From NCBI GenBank assembly GCA_016186145.1, contig JACPMF010000002.1:62001-126000 (forward strand): 64,000 bases of DNA, read 5' to 3'. The notes beneath the pieces were generated by a model. The model was not told the origin of the DNA and made no database searches. It saw only the letters and a program-made list of their open reading frames with translations. Position numbers and translations under genes: made by a program. The stretch comes from Candidatus Sungiibacteriota bacterium (GTDB taxonomy: Bacteria > Patescibacteria > Paceibacteria > Sungbacterales > SURF-37). This document shows, one piece after another, positions 15,524 to 23,681 of the stretch; position 1 is the stretch's first letter, and each line of letters opens with the position of its first letter.

Positions 15524-16496
15524 AATCAAGGGAACGAAGCAAATCCTCGGTTTCTTTGGGAGAGAGCCGTTTGGTGTTTTCCGACGTGTAATCCTCCGGA
15601 GCCGAATGAAATTCTCCTTTATCAAAAAAGCGGCTATAATCATAATTCCCGTCAGCCGAGTTTCTGATTCTGAAATATTCACCGAGGTCTTCGGCTCTGG
15701 CGTGTTCCAGGCCGGTCATTAAAACCTCATGTATTTTTTCTCCGGCCCGAATCCCAACCACATTCACCCCCGCACTCGAACTGAAAATGTTAAGCGCGGC
15801 TTTTGCAACATCTTGAACAACAGAAGCGGGAGATTTGCGTATGAATATATCTCCGTGTTCTCCATGAGAAACCGCTGTTTTGACAAGACCAATTGAGTCA
15901 TCCAGAGACAACATAAACCTCGTCATGTTTGGGTTGGTGATTGTCAACGGCCGCCCGGCCTTAATCTGCTCTATGAACAAAGGAATGACCGATCCGCGGG
16001 AGGCCATTACATTTCCGTAACGAACCGCGCAAAATACGGTATTGCTCTTTTTGTTTACGCGCGATGCCATCAATTTCTCTGCCATGGCCTTGGACATGCC
16101 CATCGCGTTTATAGGATATACAGCCTTATCAGTGCTTAGAAGCACCACCTTTTTTACCCCCTGTTCTTCGGCCGCCCTAAATATGTTCTCCGTACCAAAA
16201 ATATTTGTCCGCACCATCTCCATAGGAAAAAATTCTCCGGTTGGAACTTGCTTCAAAGCCGCGGCATGAAAAATTACGTCTACTCCATGAACAGCCTGGG
16301 TAACACTTTCGCGCTCCCTCACATCCCCGATGATGAAACGTATTTTTTCGCTTCTGAAGTGATTTCTTAAATCATGCTGCTTTTTCTCGTCTCGCGAAAA
16401 AACCGTAATTTCAGTTACGGTCGGATCTTCAATAAAATGTTTAAGCGCGGCACTGCCGAAAGAACCGGTGCCGCCGGTAATAAGCAGTTTTGACAT
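15474..16496 (-). CDS. UDP-GlcNAc 4,6-dehydratase/5-epimerase (CapE/FlaA1-like)
   Basis: The 340-aa protein starts at the ATG at 16496 (MSKLLITGGTGSFG). It is an extended SDR of the polysaccharide biosynthesis CapD-N type. It has the nucleotide motif GGTGSFGSA, DVRERESV near 65, and the LSTDKAVYPINAMGMSKAMA region, where a Met replaces the usual YxxxK tyrosine, as in the inverting dehydratase branch. It is the first enzyme of the likely UDP-L-FucNAc pathway (dehydratase, CapF, CapG). PseB (flagellin glycosylation) is related, but the following genes favour the FucNAc route. Confidence 0.88.
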   Translation of the reverse strand: MSKLLITGGTGSFGSAALKHFIEDPTVTEITVFSRDEKKQHDLRNHFRSEKIRFIIGDVRERESVTQAVHGVDVIFHAAALKQVPTGEFFPMEMVRTNIFGTENIFRAAEEQGVKKVVLLSTDKAVYPINAMGMSKAMAEKLMASRVNKKSNTVFCAVRYGNVMASRGSVIPLFIEQIKAGRPLTITNPNMTRFMLSLDDSIGLVKTAVSHGEHGDIFIRKSPASVVQDVAKAALNIFSSSAGVNVVGIRAGEKIHEVLMTGLEHARAEDLGEYFRIRNSADGNYDYSRFFDKGEFHSAPEDYTSENTKRLSPKETEDLLRSLDYVKQELETHKGGNHRK

Positions 16497-16539
16497 GACT
16501 ATTACTTGGTACTCTGCAGGCAAGCAAAAGGCAACAAGA

Positions 16540-17376
16540 CTACTGCTTTGAACGGATATAATTTAGTTCGGTTTCAACAGCTTTCTTGACAGCCGGGTCG
16601 AGCGCTGCCTCTGCCGCGACAAGCGCTTTTTCAAAGTATTCAATGGCTTTTGCGTAATTCTTTTGATCCCGGTAAAAGGCCCCGATTTCGGCGAAAAGAT
16701 ATACCTCCGTATGCGGAATTTTATCAAGAGCGGAAAGAAGTATTGTCTCGGCTTTCTCCGGGGTCTTTAATACATCCTCATAAAAGTTGGCAAGACCTCT
16801 ATAATAATCAAAATTATACGGATTTAAGCGCAAGGCCGACTTATAATTTTCCTCGGCTTTCATCGGGTCTTTCAGTTCGTAACCGTAAAGTTCGCCAAGA
16901 TTAAAATAGGCAGTGGGACTGTCCGGGCTCACTATTTTCGCGTACTCCCACGCATCCCGCGTTCCAATATAGTTACTGAAAAGTTTTTTGATATAGGCAA
17001 TTCCGAGCCACGCGTCATAATTTCTCGGGTTTTTCTCAAGGCGTTCGGCGATTTCCGCAAGATTTTTTTGATATTTTTCAATATACAAAACGCCAACTGA
17101 CGCGGCAGCTTGGGGGGAGGGATTTAACTCGCGAATCGGCTCACCGGTGTATGACGGCAAGGACATTTGCTGATCTGCTTCTCCGGCAGGCAGTATCTTA
17201 AGCTCCGGATCCACGCCTTCTCCGCCAATTGAGCTTGTAGCCAGCCCTGGCGTTTCAAACACAACTTCTGAAGCACTTTCTTGTCTCCAAAAAACAAAAA
17301 AATAAAAACCGGTGATGCCTAGAAGCAACACTATGATTCCTATGGCTAGATAATGATAAAAACCGAATTTTTGCAT
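16540..17376 (-). CDS. Membrane-anchored TPR protein
   Basis: The ATG at 17376 gives a 278-aa protein with one N-terminal membrane helix (YLAIGIIVLLLGITGFYFFV). A low-complexity linker follows, then at least four tetratricopeptide units from about residue 110 to the C-terminus (for example AYFNLGELYG, YYRGLANFYED, VYLFAEIGAFYRD, AIEYFEKAL). TPR arrays are protein-binding scaffolds. It sits between the surface protein gene and the sugar genes and could be an envelope assembly factor; that role is inference. Confidence 0.8.
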   Translation of the reverse strand: MQKFGFYHYLAIGIIVLLLGITGFYFFVFWRQESASEVVFETPGLATSSIGGEGVDPELKILPAGEADQQMSLPSYTGEPIRELNPSPQAAASVGVLYIEKYQKNLAEIAERLEKNPRNYDAWLGIAYIKKLFSNYIGTRDAWEYAKIVSPDSPTAYFNLGELYGYELKDPMKAEENYKSALRLNPYNFDYYRGLANFYEDVLKTPEKAETILLSALDKIPHTEVYLFAEIGAFYRDQKNYAKAIEYFEKALVAAEAALDPAVKKAVETELNYIRSKQ

Positions 17377-17421
17377 CGAAATAATAGTAGCAAAATAGAC
17401 GTTTCTCTGCAATAACAAGTA

Positions 17422-17459
17422 CTAAAACAAGGCCGGGCGATCGCCCGGCCTTGTTTTAG
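17422..17459. terminator. Perfect 38-bp palindrome, bidirectional terminator
   Basis: Arms of 19 nt (CTAAAACAAGGCCGGGCGA and its exact inverse) are fully paired. The A-rich 5' arm and T-rich 3' arm let it work in either direction. Confidence 0.7.
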
Positions 17460-17493
17460 ATGGTAATACTTTTCTAAGGAATAGCCCCCAACA

Positions 17494-17522
17494 CAAAATC
17501 CCGCCGGAGAGGCGGGATTTTG
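17494..17522 (-). terminator. Terminator of the surface-protein gene
   Basis: The stem AAAATCCCGCC/GGCGGGATTTT (11 bp, loop GGAGA) lies 60 bp after the stop of the large surface protein. It is the first of two strong hairpins in the spacer. Confidence 0.75.
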
Positions 17523-17584
17523 CTCTAGTCACAAGGATCCATTCGACAAGCTCAGAACCCTGAACCGTATCGAAGGGAACTAGA

Positions 17585-20500
17585 TTAGAACGAGAACGAC
17601 TGTGCTGTTGCGCCTGATGACGGAAGACCGGGGACGAGGAAGCCGTTATACCAGTCAGGACCGCCGTCTCCGGTTGCTCCAGTATGGGTAGAAGTCGAGT
17701 TGCCAGACCAAATGAAGTCGTTGCCTGGATACTTAGCATCAAGGTCGTTGTTTCCGTTAGTTCCAGAAACAGCGGCGCTCATTGTGGTTGACGCGTCTAT
17801 GACTCCTCCGGGGCGGGCAAACGGATAATCCGCTACGAGAGCATTGGTTGTTCCAGCAGTAAATCCGGTATCCTGTACGGTCTCGCTGGTTTCACCAATA
17901 TTTATGTCTACCCATGTCGGGTCGCCCATCAGCTGAACCGTCGCGCTGTCTCCGCTTGAATTTGCTCCAGACACTGTTCCCTTAAGCTCAAAGTAATACG
18001 TTGAGCCGGCAGGAATGTGGATGGCTTCCGGATCAGCGCTTGTCGGAGCTGCCGGGTTAAAGTGAATTGCAAAGTCAGAGGTAGTCGAGCGGTTAAGCGC
18101 CGTCTTGTTGCCTTGAACTGTGAAGAGCGTTGTACCGCTGTTCAACTGCCCATCGGCAGAATAGGCGCCGCCTGAGAAGCCGGAACTGGTGTAGGCGAAC
18201 AATTTCAAGCTCGTAACGGTTAGGTCGTTTCCTATGCCGGTCGTTGCGATATTGAAGAGGAACTTGTAGAGCGAAACGCCGTTTGTTCCCGCAGGGGATG
18301 CCACCGAGAAGCGATAAAGAACTTTATCGGTCCCGTTGACAAGAGCGTTTGATGGCACGGAAAGCGCGGTAAGCGTCGGATAGCCGCGTACAACACGAAC
18401 ACCAGCGGATGCGGTACTTGCAGAAGTTGATTCAATGTTCTGCGATGAACCCTGGCCAACTGCATAAGTGTAACCAAGACCAGAGCCTCCGTTTGATACC
18501 TGCAAGTCAACCGAAACCAAGTGACCCGGCCTGCCCGCCTCGTCAACACCGATAGGCGACAGCAAGCCTTTGATCGTCATCAGCTTATCTCCATTCTTCG
18601 GAACTACGAAACCATTGACCGTAGTGACAAGACCCGTGTCAGAAGAAGTTGCAGTGATCTCGCCAACCTTTGTCGCGCCATCCCATAGCGTGATTTTTTG
18701 TAGATCAGATGGTGTGTTAGACGCGGTATTGGTGATTTGCAAGAGAATCTGCTTAACGTCCATAGCTTCATTTGTAGCGGTGAAGCGAAACACAGCAAGA
18801 TTCACCTCTTCACCGGCTTGCGCCATGCGGACTGCCGGGCTTGAACCGTCAAGCGTAACAGCGAGCGAACCTGACGCGGCCATGGTCATGATGTTCGTAA
18901 CGGAAGATGAAGCCACTGAAGCAGTAACACTGTTCCCGGAAGTCATACCGGTCGCGCCAAAGGTCTCGTTGTTGGAGAAAGACCACATACCTTGTCCGGC
19001 ATCTCCGGAAGCAAGGGTATCGCACTTCAAAGCAATCGTCTTAATGGTTCCTTTCGGAACAATCAAGGCGTTGTCAAAAGTGAATGTCTGATCGCCCTCG
19101 CCGGTCGCGTTAACAGCATTTGAACCTGTTGTCAATGATACCGTACCGTCATAAAGACTGCAGTTCTTAACCTCATTGCCGTCAAAACCAAAGAGCTGCG
19201 CTTGAGCTGATGTAATGCGAATATCTTCTCCGGAGCCGGTTACGTCAAAGATGAGGTTAGCAAAAGTAAATGCTGTTGTACCGCGAATTACGGTTTGCGC
19301 GGTTGGCGTATTGCCAATGGAAACCGTGAGTGCGGCAGTCTTTACAGTCATCGAGTTACCGGTTACCGTTCCGACGTTTGCCGGAGTAATGGTTACTCCG
19401 GATGTTCTTCCAACACCGGAAGTCCAGTCGGATGAAGGCGTGCTCGATGCCGAAACCAAACGGTTGTTATCAAAGTCAGTTGAAAGCTTACCTTTCAAGA
19501 AGTAAGTCTTCTTGCCAACTGGAAATTCAACCGCATCGGTAAAGGTAATAGTCGCTTCGGCATCAGTAGTACCGGAACCATCTTTCGGACCCGCTACTGC
19601 ATTTCCCGCTTCGTCATAAAGCGTAACGTTCGTGAAGTCAGCTTCGGTAACACTGCTGTCGTTAGCATTCGCTGAAACCCTGAAGACAATGCTTGAGAAT
19701 GTAACTGCTTCTCCTTTTACATCAACATCAAACGCACCAAGGGGCTGGTCGTTAAGGTTAACTGCGATATTTTGCGCAGCGCCTCCGGAAGCGGTCGATT
19801 TAGACACCGTAACAGTGCCCTGACCAACCTTCACGGTAAAGCCGCGGAATGCCGGTTCAGTGTCGGACGAAAGCGCGCCATTCGCAACGCTTCCGGCTGT
19901 GGCAGTACCACCTCCCGGTTTAACGCCGAATCCAAACTGTTTGCCTTTTACGTCAAGGTCGGTATCGCGGAAAAGTTGAAACTCAATATCCCTATTGGTT
20001 CCGCCGACAAGATCGCCCTTAACATAAATCTCGGCTTGATTGCCTTTGGTAAGGGTCACGCCGTCTCCAAATTTAGCAGTATAATATTTGCCGTCAGAAG
20101 AAACGGTAGTTGGATATTCAGTTGTGTCAAGAATAACTTTGACATTACCTAAATCGCCCGCACCGATAGAACCGGCTTGATACCAACTAATTGACTTAAC
20201 GCTGAGATCTTCAGCCGCACCCGCAGTCAAACGAAGGGCTGCGAATTTGTATCCAGTGTCTCCGATATTTTTCGCGGATGAAGTTGCTGCTGCTCCCGGG
20301 TCATTTACACCTCGTGTCAAATCAACCGATCCAATAGTCAGCGTGCTGTTCATCGTGATCTGCGAGCCGCGAATCGGAAGCGTTCCGGTCAATGGAGAAG
20401 TCGCATCAATTGCGACAACATCAAAGCTCAAAACGTTTCCTGCCTCGTTTGCTGCAGGACGATTGAACGCTACGGTGTAAGTCTTAGACTCACCGGCTTT

Positions 20501-21274
20501 GACGACAAACGGCTCGTTCAAGATGGCTCGATGATTCGAACCAAGTGTCTTGTTCAAGCCAACTTGTAATCCTTCTGAACCGATAAGCAATACCTTGTCG
20601 ACTGCGGAATCAGTCGCGAGACCGATTCGCTCGACAGTAATAGATCGTACTGTTACATCTTTTACTCCAGCGGTGAGGGTAACTTTTGTTACCGGAATAC
20701 GCGTAGCGTTTCCAGGAGCCAAGTTATCACCCGGCTGATCCGGCTTCGTTACTTGAAGCGCATCGCCCGCGACAGGAGTTACTCCCGGCGTTGTCGGAGT
20801 TGTTGGTGTTACCACCGTTCCTCCAACAACTGAATTATACTTTGCGCGCGAAATTGCGCCGAAGTACCCGGCTGTCGGCGAAACACTGTTTGCCGCCTGC
20901 CATGCGCTAACCGCTGATCTGGTTATTGAACCAAAATAGCCAGTTGCGCCGCCAGAATATGTGAAGTGACCGGTTGAGGTCAGATAATTCTGCAAGCACG
21001 TCACGTCATCCCCGCGAACACCCATGGTGAGGTCGCGAGTAAATGAACATGCACCCGCAGGTGCCGCAGGAGTTGTTCCTCCCACTAACGCCCGTGCAGC
21101 AGCAGCCTTATCAGCAGAGATGACTCCCAAGCTGATGAGCTGCTCTACATCCGCAGCGGTGAGGGCTGAAGCTACTTGCGGAATAACCGCGAGAACTCCA
21201 GACATCGCAACTGCAGTTGACACAGTAGCAATGGCAATAGCCACTCTCCTATGTTTTGCAATTAATTGAGTCAT
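17585..21274 (-). CDS. Large S-layer-like surface protein with N-terminal peptidoglycan-binding domain
   Basis: The ATG at 21274 gives 1229 aa with a clear signal peptide (MTQLIAKHRRVAIAIATVST, cleavage near ASALTA). A SLH-independent anchor follows: a PG_binding_1 domain at about residues 80-155 (DLTMGVRGDDVTCLQNYL ... GYFGSITRSAVSAWQ). The remaining thousand residues are Thr/Ser/Gly/Val-rich beta-type sequence without cysteines apart from a pair near the middle. Large size, composition, single-gene unit, long leader and double terminator fit the main surface-layer protein of this cell. An adhesin is the alternative. The adjoining glycan genes could decorate it. Confidence 0.78.
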   Translation of the reverse strand: MTQLIAKHRRVAIAIATVSTAVAMSGVLAVIPQVASALTAADVEQLISLGVISADKAAAARALVGGTTPAAPAGACSFTRDLTMGVRGDDVTCLQNYLTSTGHFTYSGGATGYFGSITRSAVSAWQAANSVSPTAGYFGAISRAKYNSVVGGTVVTPTTPTTPGVTPVAGDALQVTKPDQPGDNLAPGNATRIPVTKVTLTAGVKDVTVRSITVERIGLATDSAVDKVLLIGSEGLQVGLNKTLGSNHRAILNEPFVVKAGESKTYTVAFNRPAANEAGNVLSFDVVAIDATSPLTGTLPIRGSQITMNSTLTIGSVDLTRGVNDPGAAATSSAKNIGDTGYKFAALRLTAGAAEDLSVKSISWYQAGSIGAGDLGNVKVILDTTEYPTTVSSDGKYYTAKFGDGVTLTKGNQAEIYVKGDLVGGTNRDIEFQLFRDTDLDVKGKQFGFGVKPGGGTATAGSVANGALSSDTEPAFRGFTVKVGQGTVTVSKSTASGGAAQNIAVNLNDQPLGAFDVDVKGEAVTFSSIVFRVSANANDSSVTEADFTNVTLYDEAGNAVAGPKDGSGTTDAEATITFTDAVEFPVGKKTYFLKGKLSTDFDNNRLVSASSTPSSDWTSGVGRTSGVTITPANVGTVTGNSMTVKTAALTVSIGNTPTAQTVIRGTTAFTFANLIFDVTGSGEDIRITSAQAQLFGFDGNEVKNCSLYDGTVSLTTGSNAVNATGEGDQTFTFDNALIVPKGTIKTIALKCDTLASGDAGQGMWSFSNNETFGATGMTSGNSVTASVASSSVTNIMTMAASGSLAVTLDGSSPAVRMAQAGEEVNLAVFRFTATNEAMDVKQILLQITNTASNTPSDLQKITLWDGATKVGEITATSSDTGLVTTVNGFVVPKNGDKLMTIKGLLSPIGVDEAGRPGHLVSVDLQVSNGGSGLGYTYAVGQGSSQNIESTSASTASAGVRVVRGYPTLTALSVPSNALVNGTDKVLYRFSVASPAGTNGVSLYKFLFNIATTGIGNDLTVTSLKLFAYTSSGFSGGAYSADGQLNSGTTLFTVQGNKTALNRSTTSDFAIHFNPAAPTSADPEAIHIPAGSTYYFELKGTVSGANSSGDSATVQLMGDPTWVDINIGETSETVQDTGFTAGTTNALVADYPFARPGGVIDASTTMSAAVSGTNGNNDLDAKYPGNDFIWSGNSTSTHTGATGDGGPDWYNGFLVPGLPSSGATAQSFSF

Positions 21275-21895
21275 AAGCAAATTAACTTTTCTTAATTCCC
21301 TGTCGATAAAAAACAAGGAATATAATCATGTGCGTCCCAACCGACTATGTCAGAAGGCTTTGCGCAAAAAGATAACGATGTCATCGGCGTGAGCAAAGCA
21401 TAAGACAATATTGGAACCACCCATGAATTTAATAAATTACAACCTGAAAATTTCTTTTCTGAACCAAGCTACAAGGCGCGGATAAGATACTAGCAAAGCT
21501 AGTAAAACTTTTAACTGATTACTAGTAACGGTGCTAGATCGACCTTTCCGAAACCCTGTTGGTAATACAAAAAGTATATAACAGTATAGCGTATTAAATT
21601 TTCAAGGTTCTTCCCATTTCCCGAATATACCCTCCTCGGCAATCATTTCACCATTGCAAATCGGATTTCAGATAATTACTCAACTTTCATTGTAACAGCC
21701 TGAAATCTGCCCTGCAAAAGCTCCCTGTGGATAAAAATTACCTTTTGGAATACATCAACAAAGCCAAAAACTGGCTTTCCAGCGGTTTAATTAGTTATTT
21801 TCTCCACATATTCAGTATAAATTTTTGGGCACCCTCTTGCAAACCCAACAATGTGGATAACTCCAAAGGCGCCGTGTAATCACACTATAAAACAA
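21275..21895 (-). promoter_or_regulatory. Long leader of the surface-protein gene and promoter region
   Basis: These 620 bp contain no credible gene. On the minus strand TTGAAA and TTATAT (18-bp spacing) near 21580-21612 could be the promoter, giving a leader of about 300 nt. Within it are a hairpin ACTAGC/GCTAGT (near 21490) and a second CTAG-bounded stem (near 21523). Long structured leaders are common for S-layer mRNAs and raise their stability. Two perfect DnaA-type 9-mers (TTATCCACA, minus strand) lie further upstream near 21725 and 21853. Confidence 0.4.
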
Positions 21896-22762
21896 TTACC
21901 TTACCTTTTTCAAGTGGGCTTTTAGGCCTTTCTTTACTTCTTCATGCCTAAGCCCAAAATCTACGATTGCCCGGAGGAACCCAAGCTTATCGCCGCAGTC
22001 ATACCGTGTCCCTTCTATTTCATAGCCGTATATTGGCATTTTCTTCGCCAGTACACGTTCAAACGCATCGGTTAAATGAAGCTCTCTCCCTTTTTTCGCT
22101 TTTACCTTCGCCAATTCATCAAATATATCCGCGGTAAGAATATATTTTCCTATGATCGCAATATTAGACGGGGCCTCTTTTGGGGTCGGTTTCTCTACAA
22201 GCTTATCGACCAACCATGTTCTCGGTGCAACTTTTTTTCCGGATATAACGCCGTAGCGGTGAACAACGCTTTTTGGAACGCGCTCTAAAGCAAAAACCGG
22301 GCGCTTATATTTTAAAAACACATTAATGAGCTGCCTTAGCGCTGGCTGTCCTTTTGAATAAACGACATCGTCTCCGTACAAAACGGCAACCGGTTCATTT
22401 CCAATTAAATGACGAGCTTGTAGCAAAGCGTCACCATCGCCGAGCGGCCCTTTCTGGCGAACAAAGGCGCAATACGCTAAAGAAGAAATAGCTCTTACCT
22501 TTTTTGCCATTTCTTTTTTCCCTTGCTTCTCAAGGTGCGCTTCAAGTTCTCCGGCGTGATCAAAGTGATCTTCAATTGCCCGCTTCCCCTTACCGGTAAC
22601 AAATATCACCTCTTTGATACCGGAGTCAACCGCCTCTTCAACTAAATATTGAATTACCGGCTTATCAACGATGGTAAGCATCTCTTTCGGCTGCGCCTTT
22701 GTTGCCGGGAGAAACCGCGTCCCAAGCCCACCTACTGGAATGATAACTTTACGAATTTGCAT
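21896..22762 (-). CDS. galU: UTP-glucose-1-phosphate uridylyltransferase
   Basis: The 288-aa protein makes UDP-glucose, the precursor for many surface sugars. It has GLGTRFLPATKAQPKEML at residue 13 (nucleotide and pyrophosphate site), YGDDVV near 130, VEKPTP near 190 and a C-terminal region with GTRYDCGDKLGFL typical of bacterial GalU. Length matches the family. A hairpin of AATGCTG-type heptamer words fills the 71-bp spacer to the upstream gene. No Shine-Dalgarno is evident. Confidence 0.93.
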   Translation of the reverse strand: MQIRKVIIPVGGLGTRFLPATKAQPKEMLTIVDKPVIQYLVEEAVDSGIKEVIFVTGKGKRAIEDHFDHAGELEAHLEKQGKKEMAKKVRAISSLAYCAFVRQKGPLGDGDALLQARHLIGNEPVAVLYGDDVVYSKGQPALRQLINVFLKYKRPVFALERVPKSVVHRYGVISGKKVAPRTWLVDKLVEKPTPKEAPSNIAIIGKYILTADIFDELAKVKAKKGRELHLTDAFERVLAKKMPIYGYEIEGTRYDCGDKLGFLRAIVDFGLRHEEVKKGLKAHLKKVR

Positions 22763-22765
22763 TGC

Positions 22766-22848
22766 GAATTATGAATGCCAAATGCTAAATGCTGAATAAA
22801 ATCTGAAACAAACCGTATTTCAGCATTCATCATTTATAATTCAGAATT
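22766..22848. repeat. Intergenic hairpin built of heptamer words
   Basis: The left arm (22766-22800: GAATTATGAATGCC, then AATGCTA and AATGCTG words) pairs imperfectly with the right arm (about 22816-22848). The right arm includes the last codons of the upstream HTH gene. It sits directly before the galU start codon. Confidence 0.65.
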
Positions 22849-23526
22849 TAACTTGTATACCGCCCACCTCTTGTCCCCCTGCCGTACTATCCTCCTATCC
22901 AACATAAGGCGGGCAAGATCCCGCTGTAGAGTCTTAACACTAAACCGATTTGAAAAGATAGTGGTAAGGTCATTTATTTTTGCTTCATTGTTAACCCGCA
23001 AGTAATCAATAATCGCCGTTTGACGACCATTAACGTCACCGCTTAGGGCTTGCTTGCTTTTGTCTACTGTTGTTGTTTCTCCTGATCCTATCAAACTCCC
23101 CACTGAAGCTCTCTCAATGGTGTCGTTTTGCATGTCGTTTTGAGTTTCATGTCGTTTTAATTCGCTATCTAACCTACCCATCTGCCCCCGCTCCTCATTT
23201 ATGTCATTTTTGGGAACATGCTCTAAATAGGCATCTAAGAAACGACATTCCCGTATAAGCACCTCCGCATTCACTTGCTTTATAAGACCGGTACTCCTGG
23301 CGATTTCAAGCAAAAGAAGCAGTGAATCAAAAACAACCTTTATGTCGAGGTGTTTCTGATAACCACCGATTCCTTTACGGCTGGTGCTAATTTGCGCTGT
23401 TCGCAAAAGAGCCTCACCGGACTGCTCTCTTAACTGGTGCCGAATCGCTTCGTTCGGATTTATAAGATCAGTCACCCGGTAAACCGCGAAAACAAAATTA
23501 AAAACTTCATTTCTCAACTCTTCCAT
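22834..23526 (-). CDS. Four-helix (bAvd-like) domain fused to DeoR-type HTH
   Basis: The ATG at 23526 gives a 230-aa protein. Residues about 1-95 are helical with FAVYRVTDLINPNEAIRHQL, LLRTAQIS and VLIRECRFL. This resembles the four-helix-bundle family related to diversity-generating-retroelement Avd and 23S intervening-sequence proteins. A polar linker follows, then a C-terminal winged helix (RQTAIIDYLRVN ... SVKTLQRDLARLMLDR), so it is probably a DNA-binding regulator. The frame is open upstream to a TTG at 23628, but that part overlaps the clpB terminator. The target is unknown. No reverse transcriptase is in the window. Confidence 0.6.
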   Translation of the reverse strand: MEELRNEVFNFVFAVYRVTDLINPNEAIRHQLREQSGEALLRTAQISTSRKGIGGYQKHLDIKVVFDSLLLLLEIARSTGLIKQVNAEVLIRECRFLDAYLEHVPKNDINEERGQMGRLDSELKRHETQNDMQNDTIERASVGSLIGSGETTTVDKSKQALSGDVNGRQTAIIDYLRVNNEAKINDLTTIFSNRFSVKTLQRDLARLMLDRRIVRQGDKRWAVYKLNSEL

Positions 23527-23626
23527 AATACATTTGCCTAAAAATCCTTTTACAGGATAGACCGGAGCCGCCGCGTGGTCAAGTTGACCTTCGCCGGTAA
23601 TAGTTATGTAATCAAGACCGTAACGC

Positions 23627-23651
23627 AAACCGCGCCCATCGGCGCGGTTTG
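23627..23651 (-). terminator. Hairpin after clpB
   Basis: The stem AAACCGCGCC/GGCGCGGTTT with a short loop lies about 30 bp downstream of the clpB stop. It lacks a strong T-run on the minus strand. Confidence 0.6.
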
Positions 23652-23681
23652 TAACAACAGTTTTAAGATTTCAAAACATTT

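Noticed and set aside
17527..17584. Repeat with TTCGACAAGCTCAG near the surface-protein stop
   Set aside because: It resembles a dispersed repeat known from many genomes, but only one imperfect copy is present here, so nothing can be supported.
21317..21895. Replication origin
   Set aside because: Only two DnaA boxes, no dnaA or dnaN, and gene direction does not change here.
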